The position numbers and the translations under genes are program-made. This document shows positions 25,026 to 37,808 of a stretch of DNA of 64,000 nucleotides, piece by piece. The DNA comes from Pomacea canaliculata. Taxonomy: Eukaryota > Mollusca > Gastropoda > Architaenioglossa > Ampullariidae. Under the pieces are notes generated by a model. It was not told the origin of the DNA. It made no database searches and saw only the letters and a program-made list of their open reading frames with translations. The stretch's first letter is position 1; each line of letters opens with the position of its first letter. The stretch spans positions 15,692,192 through 15,756,191 of the forward strand of contig NC_037603.1 in the NCBI RefSeq assembly GCF_003073045.1, read 5' to 3'.

Positions 25026-28000
25026 TCATGTAGTTTTTAAAACTTTAACTTTTTACCGCCTCCCTTTGCATGTTTTCCTTCTCATTAACATTATTTTCTT
25101 ATAACTGCGAGTAAAGCGCGAACCTAGTTAGGACTTGAAAATGCATCTTTCCTATATTTCTATTATTTTATTTTTAGACTTGTCAAGTTGATACTTGAAA
25201 GCGAAATCAAAAAGAGTTTTAATTACTATAAATAAAATTCAGTCTCTAGGTTCGTCTGTTTCTATAAACCTTTCGCTATTACATAAGATGGGTAAGAAAT
25301 GTGCAGGAAATTTTATCTTTAAAAAAAAAATTAGCTCGACGCAACATCCTGTTTAAAATGTTGAGAAAAGCGACAACAGAATTGTTTAGCCATTTACTCT
25401 CGAATTAAAAATAACTTTCCTTCAAATATTTACCTTTCAATTTAATTTTTTGTGTTTTCGTTCGGCATTATTCTTACTTATTGAAGGAACGCATTAAAAA
25501 AAATTGCGTTTTTATCCACGATCTTAAATTTAGACAAAGATAAACTTTCGTTTCCGGATATAAAATAAAGGAATTGCGCAAAGTGCATGCGAACGAAGAC
25601 ATTTAGTACGCATGAGATAAATTACCTTTCCGCACAGACTCGTAATGAAGTAGTCCGGAAATTAAGTTTCAGTAGAAAAATACAAAAAGTTCTAATAATG
25701 GCTGTATTTCAACTTTTAATTTAATTCTCTCTTTCTTTCTTTTTTCTTTCTTTCTCTCTCTCTCTAACAATCACATATCAAAGGTAGCAGACTATCTGGT
25801 CACAGTATATGACGTTCAATGACTATCCACCCGTGGTGCCATGTCCGACTGTCCATTGTCCTTTACCCTCTCGGTCTGAGCCACGTCAAGAGCAGCGACT
25901 GCTTCTCCCGAATCCTGAAGACTAACCTCCAGAACTTTCGGTTTCCAAGAAAAGTCCATCGGCATAGAAGAAAGCTGAAGACGTGTCGGAGTATTCATAA
26001 AGAGAATTTTAGCAGTTATCCCGGGGTAAAACTGAGGAAATTAGGAGAAAAAGTGCAATTATTTTGTCTCTATAAGGCCGCTCTCGACATTGCAGTTAAT
26101 GATTTACCCCTGGGATTATAGTCATAAAACTAGCAAAGAGGCTTTAAAGTTAAAATAACAAAGCAATGTACGTTTAGACAGTATGTCCTAACCTATGGAG
26201 ACAAGAATTTTGTTCCCTTACTCTTGGCGACTTGGCATCACTACTCCTGTGTTAGCATGGAGTTACCCCATGCACACATTCTCAGTTCACATAAAAGCAG
26301 ACAGTTATGTACATAAGCCAACAATAAGCTGAAATATTTTTCTTTATTATTATTTTCAGAAACGTACTGGTATTACCTTAAAACATTTATAATGCGAAGG
26401 AATTTAATGTAGAGCACAACGAATGACTCGGTGAACTTTTAAAGTTTACTAACAAATTCCTTGTTCTTTTATAAAAAAAAAAAATTATCATTTTCCTGCA
26501 ATAAAACTGTTTAAAACTTCTTTTCACTTCAGTGTTTTTAAGCATCAAGACATTTTCGATAAAAAAATTACAAAGGTTTTAACATTTTATGGGATATTAA
26601 ACAAAACTCTTGGCATCCACTTTTTACACTGCCGTTTATCAAAAGATAGTTATTTTTATCACTGAACTAAGGGCAAATAAAATATCAAAATATTGGAATA
26701 TGGAGAATGGCATGTAAAATGTTGGCAAACCTACAACCATGCACAGAAAGACTTATTGTCCAGCTCTTGCATTTTGTTGGAGCCTTGATAGTTTGTGTCT
26801 CATTCCTGATTTGGGGAAAAGCTAGCTGATGACTGAATAAATTGTAAATTCAAATCTTCGTGTACTCTTCATGATCGCAAACTACCTGTTGACAAGTGTG
26901 GCGCTGGGCTTTTTCCCTGGTACCTCCATAACACCTTCCCTCATATTCAAAATCTCCAATAGGTGGATCACGAATTCCTCCCAAATCTCGATGATGCATG
27001 CAAGTATAAATTTATTCACGCAGACACACAACTGTGGACACATTCATGAGAACAGTTTCAGTCAACACACCATCCAACTCGCTGGCATCAAACGAAAGTA
27101 TTTGTGGTTAGGTTCGAGATATTTATGATTTCGTTTCATTCTGCAGCACATTCCTGCATCTGGAGTCATTTTATCATGACATGTTTGATGAATGTGCAGG
27201 GTGTCTGTTTTACCTGTCGTTTATTTCGACAAGAAAAAACTTCAACGTTACGGTCATTGCACCCACCCACTGCCATCGTTTTCTTACGGATGCACGCAAA
27301 CACATGCGCACAGAGAATGCAGAGAGAAAAGAAAGAAAGAAACAAGAAACAAACAAAGAAAGAAAATAACCGATAGATATGAGGGTTATAAGAGTCAGAG
27401 CACTAAAGAGAAATGCCATTACCTCTCAACGTCATCAAGATCAAAGAAAGAGTCGATCTTCTAACAGTGATGAATTTTTCTCTTCGGTTCATTATTTCTA
27501 TGACAGGTTATTGTTGAAGACGGATACATTTAATAAAGATCAGAGGATTTCGACCAAAAAAGATCGTTTTATAAATACTCCTTTGCCTGCTGCGACTATT
27601 ATTTTTCCAATTTGCACATCCCGAAGCTGGAATAACAGGTGCGTATCTACCCAGAAAAAAAATATAATTACGTTTGTTCTCCTGTGCTTTTAGGTTTAAA
27701 TTTTTTGTTGTTTATATTTTTCTTTCTCTCTACATTTCTGTCAGCGCATGATGGCACGTGCAAACAAATGCTGGACTATACGAGACAGTATAAGACTGCG
27801 ATCAAAGACAGCTTTGATCAAAGACAGGACAACGTAAAGATGTGATCAAAGCTCGCTTTTACTTTGTTTTAATTTACCTGCGATAGAACCGTTGCACGAA
27901 AGAGAAATGACATTGAAGAGAGGCCCTTGAGTTGTTTATAAAAATGCTGACAAAGTTTGATGTCTCACAGAGATCAAACCAAGCACAACACACGTCTTTG

Positions 28001-29600
28001 AAGCAAAGATAGGTGCGTAACGTTTTAATATTTATGTGAGGAGAGTAAGTTCATCCATTTAACAAATAAGAGAAAATCCGAACGAGTGTTAAATGCAGTA
28101 AACAGGCTTTAGGTGGGAGCTCATTATGGTTACTGAGTGCTGCGTCCCTTCTCTCCCCCAAATTATAAATATAAAACAAATAAGTTATATGTTCTGGTCA
28201 TCAAATGAAGGCTTCAGATCTCATTTTTGTTGGATTTTACTGTGTAAAGAGAGTATTCCCCTCTAGGGAAGTCATTTTTAATGGAATATTTCGACATCTA
28301 ACATTGACCAGTCTGGCACACTTATCTCGTCCCCACACAGTTCTTATACCAAAGACAATATAAAATTTAAAAAAGACAAATATTCAGTTAGTGTCTTAAA
28401 GTCATTTGAGTCTCTGCTGTGTTTTAATTCGTAAATATTGTCAGAGTAACATTCATAACAAATTTCCCGTCTAGTCTCCTTCATCCACACACGCAAAAAG
28501 CGTAAATAAAGATATAAAAAAATCATATAAAGACCTCAAGAAAATGAAAGATCCAAGAAACTCGAATAAAGATTATACGAAAATAAGAATCTCAAGAAAA
28601 TAATGAACCCATGAAAATAAATAAATAAAATAAAAATAAAAAATAAAAAATCCCAAACATTAAACAAGGATGTCAAGAAAATTCATATACTTAAAAATAA
28701 AATAAGGATCTCACTAACAATGTTGCTGTTTGCTTACAGTTGCTGGGAACAACGTTTACTAACGCGAAAACAATGTTCTCCAACAGAATTCCGAGATGGC
28801 TAAAGGCAAGCAGCCATGTCCAAATCCCCGAAGAATAGTCTACAGTTATAAAAATACTGATTCGGTTCTCCGACAACACACTAACCTCTTCCTCCGGCGT
28901 TTGCCAATCATGTCTACTCGTCCCTCAGGGACGTTGTGTACACAGCTTCCGGCGATGAGGCAGCACTCATGGGAAAGTCATCCGGAGACTTCGTTCCTGG
29001 GCTCCACTGGCTGACCTGGCACCGAGTGTGGAATGGGTGGAGAAAGGGAGCAGTTGTTTACACCTGTCGAGTTACTAGTCAGGCCATTTTATAAATGAGA
29101 ATGTTCTACATACCGGACTCACACCAAGAGACCAGCAGACAGGCAGACAAACATGAAGACTGATTGAAGATAAAATATCGGTCTTCACCACTGCTAACAA
29201 AATGTTAGATTGTGTTCTACGTACTTTGAAACCAAATTATTCACAAGAAAAACGAAAATTTGAAATGAAAATGAGATTAATCAGCAGATTAGTTATTGAG
29301 ATGAGAATTCTGTCCCTTTGCCTAAGGTTGAGCATATCAGCTCTCCTTGATTTTGTTTATGTTTTGTGGTTGTGCTTCGGTTTGGATAAAAGTGTTGGAA
29401 TTTCATGTTTACATATGTTTCTGCTGCGTTTTTCTTCCTCTTCTGGTTTGCAGCAGGACTGTAAATAAAGTACACAATGTATATCATGTTATTTTAAAGT
29501 GTGAACTGTTTAGATCTATCGTCGCCATGTTTCACTCGCTTCGGTAGAGACCTTGATCTGCAGTGACTAAACTGAAATGATGATCACCCTCTTGTAGTTT
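24381..29600. other. Intergenic DNA, no gene supported
   Basis: Holds a long TTTC microsatellite (24,945-25,027), a CTTT/CT tract (25,728-25,766) and an A-rich AATAAA-like tract (28,600-28,660). A minus-strand open stretch at 25,816-25,998 has a donor-like site inside, but I cannot connect it to other exons. A noncoding first exon of the norrin gene could lie here. Confidence 0.35.
24945..25027. repeat. (TTTC)n microsatellite
   Basis: About twenty near-perfect tandem TTTC units. Confidence 0.9.
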
Positions 29601-29859
29601 CATGTGATACCATTTCTTCATATTCTCAAGATTACTCAATATCTTCCCGGTATTCTCCTGATGTCACTAACATTATTCTCTGGAGTCGTTACCGTTAGAT
29701 CTACAGTGATCTCCCTTTACTGCCGGAACGCAGCGAGTCCTCGCATTCTTCTTCCTTCTACTTCTTTCTTACTATTTTGTGATTTTGTTCTACATCTTTG
29801 TTACTATTTTGTTAACTTGTTCTACATATTTGTTACGCATTGCGCATTATAAATTCCTA

Positions 29860-30637
29860 CTTAGTATTATTATTAGGTTTAAATTATATTCTGACAAAAC
29901 TAAAATCGTGTATGTTGGCTTATCAGCCTTCAGTCAATGGAGAGTCGCGGTACCTTTCCAAACTTAAGTAAAATATCTTAGTATGAACCTTTCCATGAAT
30001 CAGAATGCTAGCTCCACATGCCGCATACCTTACTTACAGCTTTACAAGATTGCAAACATTCAGTCTTACTTGTCGAAAACTACTACCTCGAGACTTGTCT
30101 CTACATTGGTTACGTCGACACCTGCAACGTTGTTTCGCAGGACTTGTTTGTTGACAGATATTGTGTTTGCAGAGAGTTCAGAACAGTGCCGCCCGCCTTG
30201 TCTTCCGTAAATCAAAACATAAGTATTACACCTTTGCTCCTGAAACTTCTGATAGTCAGTAAAGTTTTATATATACTAAGAAATTATAGTTCTTGTCGCC
30301 ATCCTGTCCGTCTGCAACTCTGTCCACCTATGTTTCTTTGAGGTTATTCCGAACCTGTTCCTAAGAACGGTTGACTACCCCTAGCATGAACTTTTGGTTT
30401 GCCATCGCTGCTGCAGCTCTCTGGAACACGTCCACTCCACCTGAGGTATGCATCATCGTTGTCAGCATTTAATCATGGCTGAAGTGGCACTTGATCCGTG
30501 ACGTGCTTGGCTGACAGTCTGTGGACGCTCCTGTGTTTTGGTTGTTAGATGATGAAGACTTGTTATGCTGTATGCTCTGTTGTGATCTTTGTGCTATTTT
30601 TTTAAAACACTGTGAGCCATTAGTAAATGGCTATATG

Positions 30638-30730
<93 letters not shown>

Positions 30731-30735
30731 ACAAA
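29860..30735 (+). mobile_element. Broken non-LTR retrotransposon (LINE), 3' end of reverse transcriptase region
   Basis: Translation in changing frames gives blocks typical of the C-terminal part of Jockey/CR1-like reverse transcriptases: FKLYSDKTKIVYVG, then STCRIPYLQLYKIANIQSYL, then SKTTTSRLVSTLVTS. Further on the R-T-F-G and S-L-L-Q-L-S-G-T-R-P-L region resembles the usual 'F..AAP..WN.LP' motif. Frame changes and stops show the copy is dead. The sequence then runs through a short 3' UTR into a long (TTA)n array, which fits the microsatellite tail of this LINE class. It is 5'-truncated, as expected for target-primed insertion, and ends about 120 bases before the norrin start codon. Confidence 0.7.
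30640..30730. repeat. (TTA)n microsatellite, tail of the LINE
   Basis: About thirty perfect TTA units directly at the 3' end of the LINE fragment. Frequent ATG/ATGA repeats follow to 30,830. Confidence 0.9.
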
Positions 30736-30857
30736 ACACCGAAAGACAAGGATACGAAACATGATGATGATAATGATTGGTGGATGATTGATGATGATCG
30801 ATGGATGATGATTGATGATGATGGATGGATGATGATTATTTGGCAGGTCAGTCAAGA

Positions 30858-31912
30858 ATGCGGAGATGGCCCTGGTGCAACGCCCTCGCTGTGTCAATCA
30901 TCTGCACGCTCTTCTCTGTCCATCCTTTCATGGTGACGTCAATGCGCAAAGAAAACCGCTGCATGCGTCATTACTACGTAGAAACCATACGTCATCCAAA
31001 GAAAAACTGCGAGAAAAAGGTAAACAACAGCTAAGACGCCATCTTTACTTGTTAACAAAAAGACTTGTCTTAAACATCTCTCTCAGTGCTGTACTGCCGT
31101 TACCCAGACGTTAGATTTCACAAATTTAAATTAAATTAACAAATGAAGTGTGTTGAAATATTTACGGAGCTGGATTGTAAAAGATATTGAAACTATAGTA
31201 ATAATTAATTTTGTTCTACAATACATAGTCATTCGTACGAATAGATACAAAGAAGGGTGGATGGGAAGGAGATGGGGTAGGGTGCAAATGAGGGTTAGGG
31301 TTACGTTTTAAAATACAAACCTCAAAGCCTTAACCTTTTTCGAACACTACTCTTTTATCCTTTGCCGCCTTCACCTCTGCAAACACGAACTAACCCTCCC
31401 TGTTATCCACTTTCTTATTACAGCTAGAGTTAACTTTTCCTCCCCTTGTCCCGATTTTTTCCCCTTGCATCTCCCGGACATGATATAAAATGTGCATGTT
31501 GTATAGACCAGAGCGGAATCTGAAATGAACAGGGCGGAAGGGTAATTCTGAAATTCGGATAACGACTCAAGTAATCTAAACCTTTCACAACAAACTCCTC
31601 GGCAGGTCTGGAGTGAGTGAGGGGAGAGTGAGAGCATAAACTTGGCTGAACAAACAGCTCGGGCTTGCCTGGCTAACTACTGCACACATGCCGGGTACGG
31701 GTGGGTTCCGAATGATGCAGACAGCCCCGACACGACTGATCGCCTTGTGAGTGAGTGCGGCCATTACCAACGCCAGGTTTTCTGTGGATCCCTAGGGAAG
31801 CCGTTACCTTTTTGCAGCAGACATAAACGTCTGTAAAGTTTACATTGCTTTCTTCGTATGCAGCTGGCATGGAGACCTGGTAGTCATGCCGCCCCTTTCA
31901 CCTGCGTGTTAT

Positions 31913-32010
<98 letters not shown>

Positions 32011-32798
32011 GCAAGCGTGACTTCACTGTAACTAACATTAAACCTGAAGTTGGTATGGAGCGTTAGTTCTCTCAAAAGGTTGTTTCCACCCAATGTCAAG
32101 ATTAAAGATAGAAGTATTTGAAAATTGTGACTAAATAAACTTCTTATATAGACGGATAAATAAACGGACAGACAATAAGGTAGTTGTGAATAGAACATCT
32201 TCTGATGATTTTAATTAAAGGACGCGGCTCAAAGAACTAGAGGTGGGAAACACTACCATTCCTCAAACATGGATTGTAATTTTTTTTTTTTTGTTTGTTT
32301 GTTTGTTGTTGTTGTTGTTGTTGTTGTTTTGGTTTTGGTTTTTTTTTTGTTTTCTTTGTTTGTTTGTTTGTTTTTGGTCTTTTTTTTTTTTGCATTTGAT
32401 CCCTTTTTGCACCCGTCTTCCCCACTACTTTACCGTCTTCTCCCTGTCCCTACCCTTCTTTCTTCTCACTCACATGCAATGACTCAGTGACGGCCTTGGT
32501 TGGTGTGGGTGTCATTAGTGGAGGAATATTACCAACCTTGCTTTGTTGTGGGCAGAACGTGCTGCTGGCAAGATGTGAGGGCTACTGCAACAAGTCCCGC
32601 ACCAACCCGCGGGTGTCCTTCTCCCCAGTGCTGTATCACCCCTTCAAACACCAGTGCACGTGCTGCAAGGACACGCTGTCCATCATGAAAGCCGCCCCCT
32701 TGCGTTGCCGAGGAGGGGAAGTGGTGTTTGCGACCTACAGGTACATACTTCAGTGCGGCTGTCAGTTTTGCGGAGCAGGTCTTGGTGACGACACGTGA
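30858..32798 (+). CDS. NDP: Norrin (Norrie disease protein homologue), secreted cystine-knot ligand
   Basis: Two coding exons, 30858-31019 and 32556-32798, joined in phase 0, encode 134 aa (human norrin 133). Residues 1-28 form a signal peptide (MRRWPWCNALAVSIICTLFS, then VHPFMVTS). The mature part begins with a short basic stretch and RCMRHHYVETIRHPKKNC, then VLLARCEGYCNKSRT, VSFSPVLYHPFKHQCTCC and ATYRYILQCGCQFC. Cysteines fall at residues 35, 51, 61, 65, 88, 90, 91, 105, 121, 123 and 126: all eleven of human norrin, including C-x-G-x-C and C-x-C-C of the CTCK knot. The intron position also matches the human gene. Norrin dimers bind Frizzled-4 with LRP5/6 and activate beta-catenin signalling. 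An acceptor at 30844/30845 (tttggcag) puts the start codon near the 5' end of its exon, so an upstream noncoding exon is expected. The C-terminal tail GAGLGDDT is extra relative to human. Confidence 0.95.
31915..32009. repeat. (AAT)n microsatellite in the norrin intron
   Basis: About thirty AAT units with one interruption. It could be the tail of a minus-strand retroposed element beginning near 32,010, but I cannot identify that element. Confidence 0.85.
32280..32392. repeat. T/G-rich low-complexity tract in the norrin intron
   Basis: Runs of T with TTTG and TTG units, lying about 165 bases upstream of the second coding exon of norrin. Similar tracts occur in copy B introns (58,290-58,330 and 58,818-58,892). 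Confidence 0.8.
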
Positions 32799-32852
32799 CG
32801 GGGCAGTGCTGCTGACAGTTTTGTGGAGCAGGTCGTGGTGACACTATGTGAC
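32758..32852 (+). repeat. Diverged tandem duplication across the norrin stop codon
   Basis: Bases 32758-32799 (gctgtcagttttgcggagca and on to the stop) recur at 32811-32852 with about 34 of 42 positions identical, a period of 53. The first unit encodes the last knot cysteines and tail; the second is in the 3' UTR. Confidence 0.7.
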
Positions 32853-33549
32853 AGGTATGTACACCTACAGTGTGTCGCGAGGTGCGGACAGGTGAATGTG
32901 TCTCCCTGTCTGCCAGTAAGCAAGGATAGCAGAAGAGAAAATGAAACTTGTATTCTGGTGACATGGAGACCAGAACAGAAAGAAAACAAACAGACAGGTG
33001 TGAACCTTTCGACTTTATCTGATCTTAAACTATCTCAAACTGAGTGTGGAGCTCGAGGTGACGTGTCGAGTTCAAAACGTGAGACAAATGCAGTGGAGCG
33101 ATGCGCGACAAGACGTAGTAAGGACGTGAGAGAGATTTCACAACAGATCGTCTCAAAGACGTGACCAAGATGTTCTCCGCTGTGAGGGCGAAGTCTAGTC
33201 ACCTGTAGCCCCTGGACTATCAAGATTCCCCATAAAGACAAGAAAATATTGTAGCTTACCACACGATAATGAACCGAACTTGTTCATTCGTTAACGCTGA
33301 ATTATTTAGAGGAATAGACGAACGATTGAACATTTAATGAAAGTGAATTAATGGAAACAGTGAAGTGAGTCCATGCGTGAGTCAGTGAATGGGTGAGTGA
33401 ACGAGTAAATGACACAAGTATAAAAAGCAAATGAAACAGTTGGGATATGCAAAACACGAGAAAAATTAATTTTAGATGAACTCTCTGCCTCTTTTACTTT
33501 CAACAATTATGGTTTAAATCCTTCGCCAAGAGCCGTTTGTGTAAAAGTA

Positions 33550-33555
33550 AATAAA
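33550..33555 (+). terminator. Candidate poly(A) signal of norrin
   Basis: AATAAATAAA about 750 bases after the norrin stop codon, the first such hexamer seen downstream of it. Confidence 0.35.
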
Positions 33556-33948
33556 TAAACAAGGGGTTTGAGTTCTGCATGACTCAGAAGTAACGGCCAA
33601 TGCACCTTATGCTGAATGTTGAGACAAAGAAAAAGTAAGCAATGTTTGTAATGAACGCCTTTAACTTATCTTTTTTTGTACATGCGATCTTTAGCCACAA
33701 TGTTGAAATAGATTATGTCGACTGGATATAGCCTGAATTTTTCTTTCTTTCGTTCTCTCTGTCTTTCACACGCGCGCATACTGTCTTAAATAAGTTTGTC
33801 AATCTTCCTTATTTGCACCTGATACTGGCATAAGATTTGTTATAGGGTGTAAGGTGAAGGTAATAGTATCAGTGAGAGGCCATGGAGTGTTATGTGTTAT
33901 CAGACATTATGACGAGCTTGATGCCAGACCATAATACTCCTGTAGCCT

Positions 33949-34215
33949 CCAGAGGAACATGTCCGACGAACGCCTCCTGGATATGTTAATCAGGGAATGG
34001 GAGACAGCAGGATTTCTCTGGATAATATCTTTCACGATTTCCTGGAGCCAGTGAAATACTGGCTGATAACAGTGTATGGTTCTTTCATCAACATTCTCAA
34101 ACAGACGCTGAGGCACGTGATACCAGACTATTTTCGGCCCCAAGTGTGGCAAAACACGGAATTCGACTGTCGATTGATTTTGTGCCAAATGAAAGTTGGA
34201 TTTCCGACACGCTGA
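33949..34215 (+). other. Open stretch with an acceptor-like site, unidentified
   Basis: An acceptor-like tcctgtag precedes an open frame with PPEEHVRRTPPGYVNQGMGD, then SRISLDNIFHDFLEPVKYW, ending at TGA 34213-34215. Composition looks protein-like (amphipathic, few rare residues), but the reverse strand is also open over much of it and I recognise no family. Could be the last exon of a gene or chance. Confidence 0.2.
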
Positions 34216-34484
34216 ATGAACGAGTGCTGCTCCCGACAGATGAAGATGTAGAGAGCAAAGACAGATGTAAAGAATGAGTATGTACGGGAAGAGAAAGGGG
34301 ATGGGGATTTTTGGAAGGAGGGGACAAATTCCTTCGGTTCTTCCCCCCTAAGATGTCCTGGTAACGATAAAAAACTACTTCAGGTATTTTCGATGAAGGA
34401 AAATAACTTGCTGGAAAGAATGACCTCATGTTATTTTCGACAGAGATTGTAGTGGATTGCTGAAAAAATGAGAGGCTGAACGAC

Positions 34485-34490
<6 letters not shown>

Positions 34491-34527
<37 letters not shown>
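34491..34527. repeat. (GA)n microsatellite
   Basis: About eighteen GA units. Confidence 0.9.
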
Positions 34528-34531
<4 letters not shown>

Positions 34532-37500
34532 AAGAGCGAAGGAAGAAAAAAGAGGAAGTACGAAGTAGTAAAGAAAAAAAGGAAAGAAAACAAAAATCAA
34601 GTGACGAACAACCAGGCAGTGACAGCCAGGAAAACATTTAAGAAAACAATCATTTAAACACCGATCTTTATTACATTTCACTTATATTTTGAGTTTGATA
34701 AAATGTAATTTCAGAAGTATGGAATTTGATATTGTTTATCGTAATAACGAGCCAATATGAACAACAATAACAACAACATGATGCTTTAATCGAGCACACG
34801 TGAATCTCCCCACCAAAAATTTGTCTCCCTTCTCGTGCCAGCTCCCACCCCTATAGTCACACTCTTGTGGGCCAGACGATGTTGGTCGGACATGGAATCC
34901 CAGACGCACGTGCGGCGCGTGCAGGCCATTAGAGGGAAATGACGTCGTAACTCACGTACGTCACCCGCCTGCACAGACGGCCAGCGCGCGCCCGGGTGGC
35001 TGGGTAATGCACGTGGTGAAGCATGAATTACACTCACTCCCCTGTAAATCTCGCGTTGTTCCAACTTCCCAGAGATTTCGAGGAAAAAAAAATTGTTTTA
35101 AAAATGTCTGTATTTGCTCGTGTACGTGCGCGCGTGTGCATGTATATATCTCTGTGTGTGTGTGTGTGTGCGGGCCTGCGGGCCAAATCGTGTAACGGTG
35201 TGTCTGTTTGAACTTAAACTAACAGAATGTAGAAACAAACTTAGGAATTTTAATAGAAAAATTGCAACAAGCTGTAAAGCAGGCTAGTCAGACACAGTTG
35301 TGAACGCTTGAGCACCGGGTCAGGTATTGCAGTGGTTCAGACTTCCAAAAATTTGCTAATGACCATGGAAAAATGTTTAGGGCGTGTGTACAAAAATGCA
35401 ATAAATGTATTTAGAATGCCGCTGCTGAAAAGCAAAATAAAAAAAATAAATTCAAAAGATAGTGACAGAATATTAAATACCAAATTGCACCTTGAAATAC
35501 TTCTTTAAGATTACTTTCATTAATTCAAAAGCACTACATTGGCAGATCTCTTTACATCCAGATTTTAATTCCTAAATATTTTCCAAGAGAGAAAATATCA
35601 AGGGGACAGTCAAAGACTGGGGGAAAACTGAGGTGCGCTACACGGGTGTTGAACCGCCGAGCCTCTCCGTTCGACTCTCTGCTTCCCCTATGACCGTAAC
35701 GTAGGCTACATCACAATGACAACACAGAGCAAACAACAGAAACACTAAGTAGAGGTCAAGATGATGGAAGACGAAGTCAACATCCATGAGGAACCTCATC
35801 AAACTCTGGGAGACAGCCGAGAAATTATCCTCGGCTATGAAGCATGCGAAGACACTCACACACACACACACGCGCGCACACACGATGGAAGACGAATGAT
35901 CCTTATTACTGAGCTTTGTCTTGGTGGATACAACCCCGACCGTGGAGTGCTCTCAGACTGCCGTAGATGTTGGAGAGAAGGGTAGGTGTTGCTGTTTATA
36001 CAGGTGGCACACGCACAAGGTGAAAGTATCTCATGTCCTGGGCTGAACAAAGGGCAGACGATAGAGTCCTGACTGTCCTGGTACTGAGAAGACTAAAGCT
36101 CCATTACCCACATCTGCCAGAAACAGATAAATCACACCGATAACAGACATTTGACTATTCTTGTTCCATATATTGAATTATTTCAATTTTCCTCTTTGTT
36201 ACTTTATAACATTTGTATGAACATAATATGCATAGGGTTACTGTAATACTAATATGGAGACTGGTGTCATCTATATCTAAATGGACCGAATGCTTGTTGG
36301 CTTTTGTGTGTGAACAGGATGACGAACATGTCGAGACCGTCCTGTAAGTCATCTGGCACATATGATGTTTGTATGTGAATAAATGCTTTCCACCATTTAG
36401 GTATTATTATAATTTTGACTAAACCTATGTTAACATTGTTATGCATGAAGTCTTCTTTTTGACAACCGAGATTATCATCTTTATTTTAGGTCATTTTGTC
36501 CTCAAAATTTACATATTTGCACCTGAAAAGAACTGGTCATAATTAAGAAAACCTGAATATTTACGGGAGGTGCCTTATACCTCTTTTTGCTCTTACCTTC
36601 CGTTTCCGCAGGATGTGTGTAATGTGCAGAATCCTTAGACCTCGGTAGATGTCCTGCAGTTCTTCAGGTTCTTGACTTTTCCCCACATTTGCAGATTTTT
36701 AACAGCGATTCCACACCTCAGCAACAATGGCTTGCGGCACGCAGAAGATTGCTGTAGGACTTGGACAGGAAACACAAAATATCAAAAGTCATCGATTACT
36801 GAATACAATGACCATTCGCCTCGTGACATGACACAAAGCTGCAGCCTGGCTTTTCTTCCATGAAGACATGCGATCTTCCACATGTACTTCGAATGGAACA
36901 GACTTTCATCACATGGCTTCTTCCATATGACAAACTACCGAAGAAGGGGGCGGAGTTATAGAAATCACGTGACGTAACCTCGTCTGCTTGTCCAAGTCGA
37001 TACCCTAGAATTAATCTTAAACTCTTTCCTTAACTTAACCCTAACCTTAAGCTAGTAATCTCTCCAAAAGTCAGGTGACCCTACATAATTAGCTAACTTG
37101 TGTGACGTCATCCCATTTGTGTCATGCGCACCGACAAAGAAACTAAACTGCTTTCATCTTTCCGGCAACGAACGACCAATTTATTCTATTGGTTCCTCCG
37201 TCTCTATGGCAACAAACAGTCCATTATTTTGGTTGAATATCTCAGCGATTTAGCAATGCTGCCCTGTGGTTAACCTTAAACTAACATTTTACCTCGGTGG
37301 CTGAAGTAAGTATTATGTCGCGTACTGTATTACTACACCAAAACATTTTCTGTAGCCAGCCTCATCACTCGGTGCGGCATTACTGCGACACCTGAGTACG
37401 AAGTTGCCAGAATCTGTGTTGGTTTTTCAAAAGATTACGATTTAAACTGATTTTCTATTGTAAACATTTCCTGTCCACTTTTTTCATAATTACCAATTAT

Positions 37501-37622
37501 TCTTTTGCATTTTTACCCTATTTAGCTTGATTTAGTTATATGGTGAGAACTTTTCAATTTATTTAAAAATATATTTCTGTTAACGACAAATTCCCATTAT
37601 CTTTCCTTCACTTATTGAGTAT

Positions 37623-37628
37623 TTTATT
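37623..37628 (-). terminator. Candidate poly(A) signal of copy A
   Basis: AATAAA on the minus strand about 180 bases after the copy A stop codon. Confidence 0.45.
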
Positions 37629-37808
37629 CAGTAATCTATGTTGAGTATAATAGAAGTTACACAAGCCCTCCTGATCCTCCCACCCGCACCACATTCAGCC
37701 ATGTTGTCCAGTAACAAGTTGCATTGTTATTCTTCCTCCGCAAATGTCGAGAACTGCAGAGATACTGTGAACAAAAATAGTATTTCAAAACAGCTTAGGT
37801 AAGCTGGA

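Larger units (their letters stand above)
33556..37622. other. Intergenic DNA between norrin and copy A
   Basis: Contains a possible exon at 33,949-34,215 (listed), a GA microsatellite, a CpG-rich patch at about 34,880-35,010 and a GT run near 35,150. Nothing else could be supported. Confidence 0.35.

Noticed and set aside
25816-25998. Minus-strand open stretch with a donor-like site
   Set aside because: No acceptor partner or recognisable family; the plus strand is open too.
34097-34681. Minus-strand ORF of 194 codons with a Ser-Leu run
   Set aside because: Its length comes from the GA microsatellite; composition is not protein-like.
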